A stretch of 64,000 bases of DNA from Struthio camelus. Taxonomy: Eukaryota; Chordata; Aves; Struthioniformes; Struthionidae. The notes under the pieces were generated by a model. That model ran no database searches, was not told the origin of the DNA, and worked only from the letters and a program-made list of their open reading frames with translations. Below are positions 59,401 to 64,000 of the stretch, in pieces (positions within the stretch are counted from its first letter, which is position 1; the number at the start of each line of letters is the position of its first letter). The stretch covers positions 7,494,001 to 7,558,000 of the forward strand of contig NC_090967.1 in NCBI RefSeq assembly GCF_040807025.1. The letters are read 5' to 3'. The translations under genes and the position numbers were made by a program.

Positions 59401-62170
59401 CCGGCGCCTTCGGGCTTCCAGGAACTTGCGGTTTGGGCACCTCCAGGCCAGCATGTCTCGCTGCCATCAGCGGGTTTTATCCTCCGTGAGTTGGTCTAAT
59501 TGCTCTTTCAGCCCGTTTTTCCTCTGCAGTACCCCACAGCCGCGACACTGAGCTCCCGGGGGCTGCGCGCACGGAGCAGCCCCGCTCCGCAGACGGGCCG
59601 ACCCCACGCGCCTCCTCTCGATCGCGGTCCCGAGACCGGCCGCGGTGCAAACCCCAGCTCCGATGCCTGTGCCGGCGGCGCTCAGGGATGCCGCCGCGCC
59701 TGGACCCCGTCCATTAACAGTGTGCGTGGGGTCATGCCCTGCCCTGCCCGAGGAGGTAGGTCCCCGCAGCACCCTCTCTGGCACCCCTTTCGCAGTCCCA
59801 GGACCTCTGCAGCAAGATTTGCTGTTTTCTTGCTTTTCCCTCTGCTTCTCTTACAGGCTTGTCACAGAAACTACATCTGTGGCCTGAACGTTGCGAGCGA
59901 TGCTGACGAGGGGGAAGCAGAGAGGCAAGGCGCAGCTGAAACCGGAGGCAATGCAAAAAGCAAGCTAACTGCCCAAGCGGATGGGCTCAGCACGTGCCTG
60001 GGTCTGCCCCAAAAGCTTGCTGTGCAGCGAGCAGGAGCCAGGACACCCTGCCCCTCTGTGCCGTCAGGTTCCTGGGGGCACGGGGGCACCGGCGGGGGCT
60101 GCCCGCGCACGGCCGAGCCGGGGCGCCCTGCTCCGGCCTCGTCCCCGAGCGCCTGCAATCCCCGTTCCTCAGCGGCTCCCCCCAACCCCAAACCTCAGCA
60201 CCGCGTTCCCACAGTCCGCAGGTGTCCGAGACCCGCTGGGAGACACTTTCTTGGTGCAGAGAGCCACGAAACGCATGCAAACACCCCAGGACATCCCAAT
60301 GGCGAGGCACGTTGGGCCAGGAAAACAGGAGCCCGGATCCCATGGGTGGCAGAGCCTGCTCCTCCCGGGCTCCGGGATGGAGCCGCGCCAGCCCTCCCAT
60401 GCTGCTTGAATGCGGTCCCAGCAAGAACCAGATACCTCCCCAGCACTTCCAGTGCCCAGGAGATAGCTTTCAGTCTGATAACATCCAAACAGGGGGGTTT
60501 CTGGGATCTTTGGCTACTTTAGAATAGCTTTGTTCGCAGAATCGTTTGCCAACAAAAAGTGGGTCAGCTGCTCGTGTGTTTTAAGAAAAACAAAAAAATT
60601 TCAAAACATATGAAGTCCCCCATTGCTGCCACGTATAGAAATCTCCTGCCTTTACACCAGCACCCGGGTTCACACTAACAGGCGATTCCTGTGTTCCTTC
60701 AACGCCTGGTGCCTCAAGGGAGCTCCAAAACACTCAGCAAAAGAGCCACCTGGCAGGAGAGCGTGCAGAACAAGCACTTCTGCCCCCCAAGCACGCCCAG
60801 CAGCGCACAGCCCTGCTGCGGTGCAGGGGACCCCTCTGCGCGCCCGCGATGCTCCCGGGGGAGCCGCCGGAGAGGGTTTCTGCACCGACAGGAGCCACAG
60901 CACAGCAGCGGCCCCCACGCACCCTGCCGGCGAGGGCAGCCCAGCTTCACGCTTCCCATGGGGCCAGCTCTCCCCTCCCAGCAGCGAGGGGTCAGGACAC
61001 GGGATCCTCTGGGGTCCCCTCAGAGACATCATCCCCCATAAGGGCCAGGGGAGCGCACAGCTGCGGCCCCGGAGCAGCCCATGCCTCTGCCGCCTTTAGT
61101 CTCGCGGCAGCAGGCCTGGCAGAGGGACGGGACGCGGGGCAGGCTGAGCTCTGCTGCCCTGCCAGCCGGACGGTGCTCCGGCATCCCACCCTTTCGGCCC
61201 CGCTGGCAGCCCGACAAGCGAGAGCATCATGTTTTTGCTTGCAGCAGCACCCGAAGGGCCCGGATCCGGCCGGGTAACGCAGGGTACCCAGGCCTGAGGC
61301 CTTTCATCCTTTATGCTCAGCCCCTGGAAGCAGTAAGTGGAAATGCTGTGGGCTGGGGCAGTGCTGAACACGACCCTGGGGGTTAAAGCACCACGAGGGG
61401 CTCACAGAGCCCCACCATCCTTCAGGGCATCTCCTGCTAGCGCAGGAGCCCCGTTCCCTGCCCACGCGGGCAGCGGGACAGAGAGAGACGGGCACGGCCG
61501 CATGAAGGGGAAGACGAACTAGCACGGCTGCAGGAGAGGCTGCAGCCAGCCGGCAGCCGCTGCAGCTCCGCGGGCTGAGCAATCACACAGGAGGCGGCTG
61601 CCAGAGCTCCGGCCGGGACAGGGGCCCGGGCTCCGGGAAAATGGCTACCAGAGAACACGGACCCGTCCCACGGACCCGTCCCACGCACCCTGAAAGCCAG
61701 GAGCATCCAAACCGGGAGGGGTCCGAGCTGCAAACCCCGCACCCAAAACCACAAGCCGGCCCCGGAGCCCGGCTCTCGCCATCCCGTCCGGAGGGCAACT
61801 CCGGCCGCCTCCACCCCACGCCCCGGGGAGGAGCAGGGAGCCCTCGGGGCGCCCTCGGGGCACCGGGCATCGCCGGGGCTGCGGCGGCGGGACGCGCGGC
61901 GCGGAGCCCGCCCGGGACACCCAGGCGCAGCGCGGCGGCGGGGCTCGGCCGCGGCACCGGGCGGAGCGGAGCGGGTCCGGTCCGCTCGGGTCCGGTCCGG
62001 TCGCGCCGCCGGGAGCGGGGCAGCGCCGCCGCCGCGGGCCGCCCCCAGCACCTGCCGGGAGCGGGGCGCGCCGGGACCCCCCCCCCCGCCGGGACCCCGG
62101 GGCACTCACCGTGCGCGGCGGCGGCGGGGCTGCAGAGGGCGAGCAGGCAGAGCGCCAGCCGCAGCGGCAT
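53471..62170 (-). CDS. FSTL3: follistatin-like 3, activin/myostatin antagonist
   Basis: Five exons on the minus strand, 62170-62110, 58540-58355, 55574-55359, 53904-53677 and 53523-53471, all phase-1 junctions, give 247 residues (human 263). FSTL3 is a secreted glycoprotein that binds and neutralises activins, myostatin and GDF11. Residues 1-20 are a signal peptide. Exon 2 encodes the N-terminal domain ([44 protein letters not shown]). Exon 3 is follistatin domain 1 ([29 protein letters not shown]). Exon 4 is follistatin domain 2 ([36 protein letters not shown]). Exon 5 gives a short tail ending ENYV. Two follistatin domains instead of three, lack of the basic heparin-binding stretch of FST, and the SIGVRH motif identify FSTL3. 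N-glycosylation sequons NYT and NVT match positions used in human. Confidence 0.95.
54380..54665. promoter_or_regulatory. AT-richer island in FSTL3 intron 3
   Basis: About 285 bases with balanced composition in a CpG-rich intron, including TGCAATTCCCAGTTTGCAA, AAAATAATCATAATAATTC and TTGATGTTTGTAAGTGAC. The abrupt change at both edges suggests a retained, constrained element; function is unknown. Confidence 0.3.
55780..56045. promoter_or_regulatory. AT-richer island in FSTL3 intron 2
   Basis: Directly upstream (on the minus strand) of exon 3, with CAGCTAATTCATTTC, TCTATGTATTTATTTTTTGG and CTTATGCAATGGAAAATC. Composition returns sharply to CpG-rich at 56050. A candidate conserved intronic element. 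Confidence 0.3.
57590..58060. promoter_or_regulatory. AT-richer island with inverted repeat in FSTL3 intron 2
   Basis: The segment includes a stem-loop-like GACCTGC...GCAGGTC with inner TGAC/GTCA (57653-57684), and a GCCAC/GTGGC pair near 57707-57722. A CA run lies at 57824-57838. No open frame of interest; possible regulatory sequence. Confidence 0.25.
58541..62109 (-). other. FSTL3 intron 1
   Basis: A 3.6-kb intron from donor CACG|GTGAGT to acceptor CCTGCAG. Apart from AT-richer islands at 58970-59150 and 60460-60690 it is GC-rich without recognised features, and I see no alternative coding exon. Confidence 0.6.
58970..59150. promoter_or_regulatory. AT-richer island in FSTL3 intron 1
   Basis: After a T-rich run it holds GAGTGATTCCTTTGCAATTT, CATTAGCTGCATTTGAGG and GTTTGTTAAACAGC. 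It stands in CpG-rich intron 430 bases upstream of exon 2. A second such island is at 60460-60690. Both are candidates for conserved enhancer sequence. Confidence 0.3.
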
Positions 62171-62279
62171 GGCCGGGACGGACGGACCGGACGGGCCGGA
62201 CCGGACCCGGGCGCTCCGGCCCTGCGCTGCGCTGCGCCGCGCCGACCTGTTGCTGCGCGGCGGCGGCGGCGGCCCCGGC

Positions 62280-62289
62280 GCTATAAAGC
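62280..62289 (-). promoter_or_regulatory. TATA-like element of FSTL3
   Basis: The minus strand reads GCTTTATAGC about 115 bases before the ATG, inside otherwise pure GC sequence. A start near 62255 would give an 85-base 5' UTR. The match to TATAAA is imperfect. Confidence 0.35.
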
Positions 62290-62318
62290 AGCGGGGCGGC
62301 GGCGTGAATCACCGGGCG

Positions 62319-62319
62319 G

Positions 62320-62400
<81 letters not shown>
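62319..62400. repeat. (CGG)n trinucleotide repeat at the FSTL3 promoter
   Basis: About 27 uninterrupted CGG units (CCG on the gene's strand), 150-230 bases before the FSTL3 ATG and just upstream of the TATA-like element. Confidence 0.97.
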
Positions 62401-62430
62401 ACCGGGGGGGCGAGCGAGGGGGGCGTCGAT

Positions 62431-62665
62431 GAGTGGGAGTGGAGGGTGAGTGGGAGTGAGGAGGCTGTCAGTGAGTGGGGGGGGGAGTGAGGGTGAGTGA
62501 GGTTCGTGGGGGTGACCGGGAGTGAGGGGGGTGAGTGGGAGTGAAGCAGGGTGTGAGTAGGAGTAAGGGGCTGTCAGTGAGAGTGAGTGAGGATGGTGAG
62601 GGTGAGTGCCAGGGAGAGTGAGTGAGAGCACGAGGGTGAGTGAGGGTGGAGCGGGAGTGAGCGCG
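62431..62665. repeat. GTGAGTGGGAGTGAG minisatellite
   Basis: Imperfect units of GTGAGT, GGGAGTGAG and GGGTGAGTGAG repeat across about 235 bases upstream of FSTL3. On the plus strand this creates many splice-donor-like GTGAGT hexamers. Confidence 0.85.
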
Positions 62666-64000
62666 ACGGTGCCGGCGCAGGGGGTGCACCGCTCGCGCGG
62701 CAGAGCCGAACGCCAGCGCGGGCTCGCCGCCCCGCCGGCTCCGCGCGGCAGAGACGGGTCCCGTTCCCCGCCGCAGAGCGCGCCCCGTCCGACCTGGCCT
62801 CGCGAGCAAGGGGGGAGAGGAGAGCCTGGCCGCGGCCACCGCTCGGGCTCAGCACGGACCCCGCTGCCGCGTCGCGGCCCTTCGCAGTCCCTCGAGCGTC
62901 TCCGTCCGTGCCTGCAGCATGCCGCTGAGGAGCGCTTCACCCTTCGTGCCGGCCTCCAAGGAGGCTGTCCCTTTCCGCAGCGCCGACCCGGGCTCCCTCC
63001 GGAGAGGGGTCCCATCCCGACAGCCCCACGGGCCCTGCGCCGCTCTGGCAGCAGCCTCCTTCCCCAAGCCGATGCCGGCGCGGCGCAGAGCTTGCTTCGG
63101 GGCAGCGGGGAGCACGGAGCCGGCCACGCTGCTCCCCTTCCCTGCCTCCGTGCTCCCGGCCGCGCTGAGCCCTGGCTTGCTCCTGCGTCCTCGCCAGGCG
63201 CTTGCCCATGTAAGGGCAGAGGGCCGGGAAGCCAAATCCCCGAGCTGCGTTTCCACGAGAAAGCAGGTCACGATGCGCTCGCTGGCGTGCTCGAGGCTGT
63301 CAGAGGAGCTCTGTGGAGGCCGAGCCGGGGTTTTCCCTGGCTGCGAGCGGCGCTGCGCAGCCGGCCGGCCCTGGCAGGCGAGGGATCTGCGCCTCTCTCC
63401 GGAGCAGCAAGCGCTGCCCCGTCCAGAGCACGTGCACCGCCGGGCTGCCCCGCTCCGGCATGACGCAGGGCTGGAGGCGCTGGGAGCGGAGCAGCGGGGT
63501 CGGTGTGCAGGGCCTGGCGCGGGGCGGCTCTGCGGCACCGTGCCGGCCCCGGCTCCAGCTCCCGGCAGCCCTGGGAAGCGCCGTCGCGCCGCTTGGGAGG
63601 CTGATGCATGGCGGAGCGCAGCCACTCGCCCGCGGTTGCCCCTCGGGCGGGAGCCGGGGCCGGTTCCCAGGCGAAGTCGGGAGCAAAACTCAACAGACCG
63701 GTCTACTCGGAGCGGGGTCGACCCGGCCGCCCGTCCCCCTTCTGCTCCCACCAACAGGGTGATAAACGCGAGCCAAAGCAGCAGCACCGCGGAGCAGGAG
63801 AGCGGGGAAGGGCCAGCCCGGGAACGACGGGAGGACGCCCTGCACCAGCAGCGCGGCGCTCGGCCGTTCTCGCGGGCCGCGGGAGCGGCTGCGCCTGCCC
63901 TCCGCCGGACGGGCTCAGGGCGCAGATGCTCCTCCAGAAGGGTGCCCTGTGCGGGAGGGGGACGAGCCGCCGGCCCGGGCTGCCGCGGGAGCCGGGGCCG
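62666..64000. other. GC-rich region upstream of FSTL3
   Basis: CpG-rich sequence without a recognisable exon. In human the next gene is RNF126, more than 10 kb further; I see no RNF126 exon here. Long open frames on both strands follow from base composition. Confidence 0.5.

Noticed and set aside
53471-62170. Follistatin (FST) as identity of the two-domain gene
   Set aside because: There are two follistatin domains and not three, the FST heparin-binding stretch is missing, and the neighbours PRSS57 and PALM fit FSTL3.
62106-62449. Polyproline and polyalanine frames over the CGG tract
   Set aside because: Direct translation of an uninterrupted triplet repeat; not evidence of a gene.
62666-64000. 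Start of RNF126, the next human gene
   Set aside because: No zinc-ribbon or RING exon could be found on either strand; in human the gene is more than 10 kb away.
1-64000. Retrovirus-like elements, RNA genes or CRISPR arrays
   Set aside because: I looked for long terminal repeats, polymerase-type frames, tRNA-like cloverleaves and regularly spaced direct repeats; the only regular repeats are the minisatellites listed.

Overview
The window looks like nuclear DNA of a sauropsid, most likely a bird. The intact genes are vertebrate, in GT-AG exons, and their order PALM, MISP, PRSS57 and FSTL3 is that of human 19p13.3, an interval I recall as lying on a microchromosome in chicken. About 24-64 kb is very GC- and CpG-rich and full of minisatellites, as avian microchromosomes are. 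About 1-23 kb is AT-richer, with degraded CR1 and SINE-like remnants.

Layout: 698-1482 (-) holds two spliceable exons of a gene I cannot name. 11889-17513 (+) is a two-exon KIAA1958-like gene, a domesticated Crypton tyrosine recombinase. 22903-27543 (-) is MISP in four coding exons. 33407-46060 (-) is paralemmin (PALM) in nine. 47658-49778 (+) is a PRSS57/NSP4-like secreted serine protease in five. 53471-62170 (-) is FSTL3 in five. I derived all exon boundaries by hand from splice sites, reading phase and remembered human proteins; each model closes in frame. Species, expression and transcription starts cannot be read from the sequence.

PALM and MISP lie head to tail on one strand, with the KIAA1958-like gene beyond MISP. 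Human 9q31-32 carries the paralogous set PALM2, AKAP2 and KIAA1958, with PTBP3 there and PTBP1 beside MISP on chromosome 19. This window therefore seems to keep a whole-genome-duplication paralogon whose KIAA1958-like member is missing from the human interval. MISP still resembles AKAP2, and an upstream pair of exon-like segments may be a relic of an AKAP2-type N-terminus. PALM (membrane-associated, lipidated) and MISP (actin and spindle cortex) act at the cell cortex; PRSS57 and FSTL3 are secreted.

The GC-rich half also carries an octamer array, several longer-unit minisatellites, a pentamer array, an uninterrupted CGG tract just upstream of FSTL3, and AT-richer islands in introns that may be conserved regulatory elements. 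I found no RNA gene, CRISPR array or retrovirus-like element.
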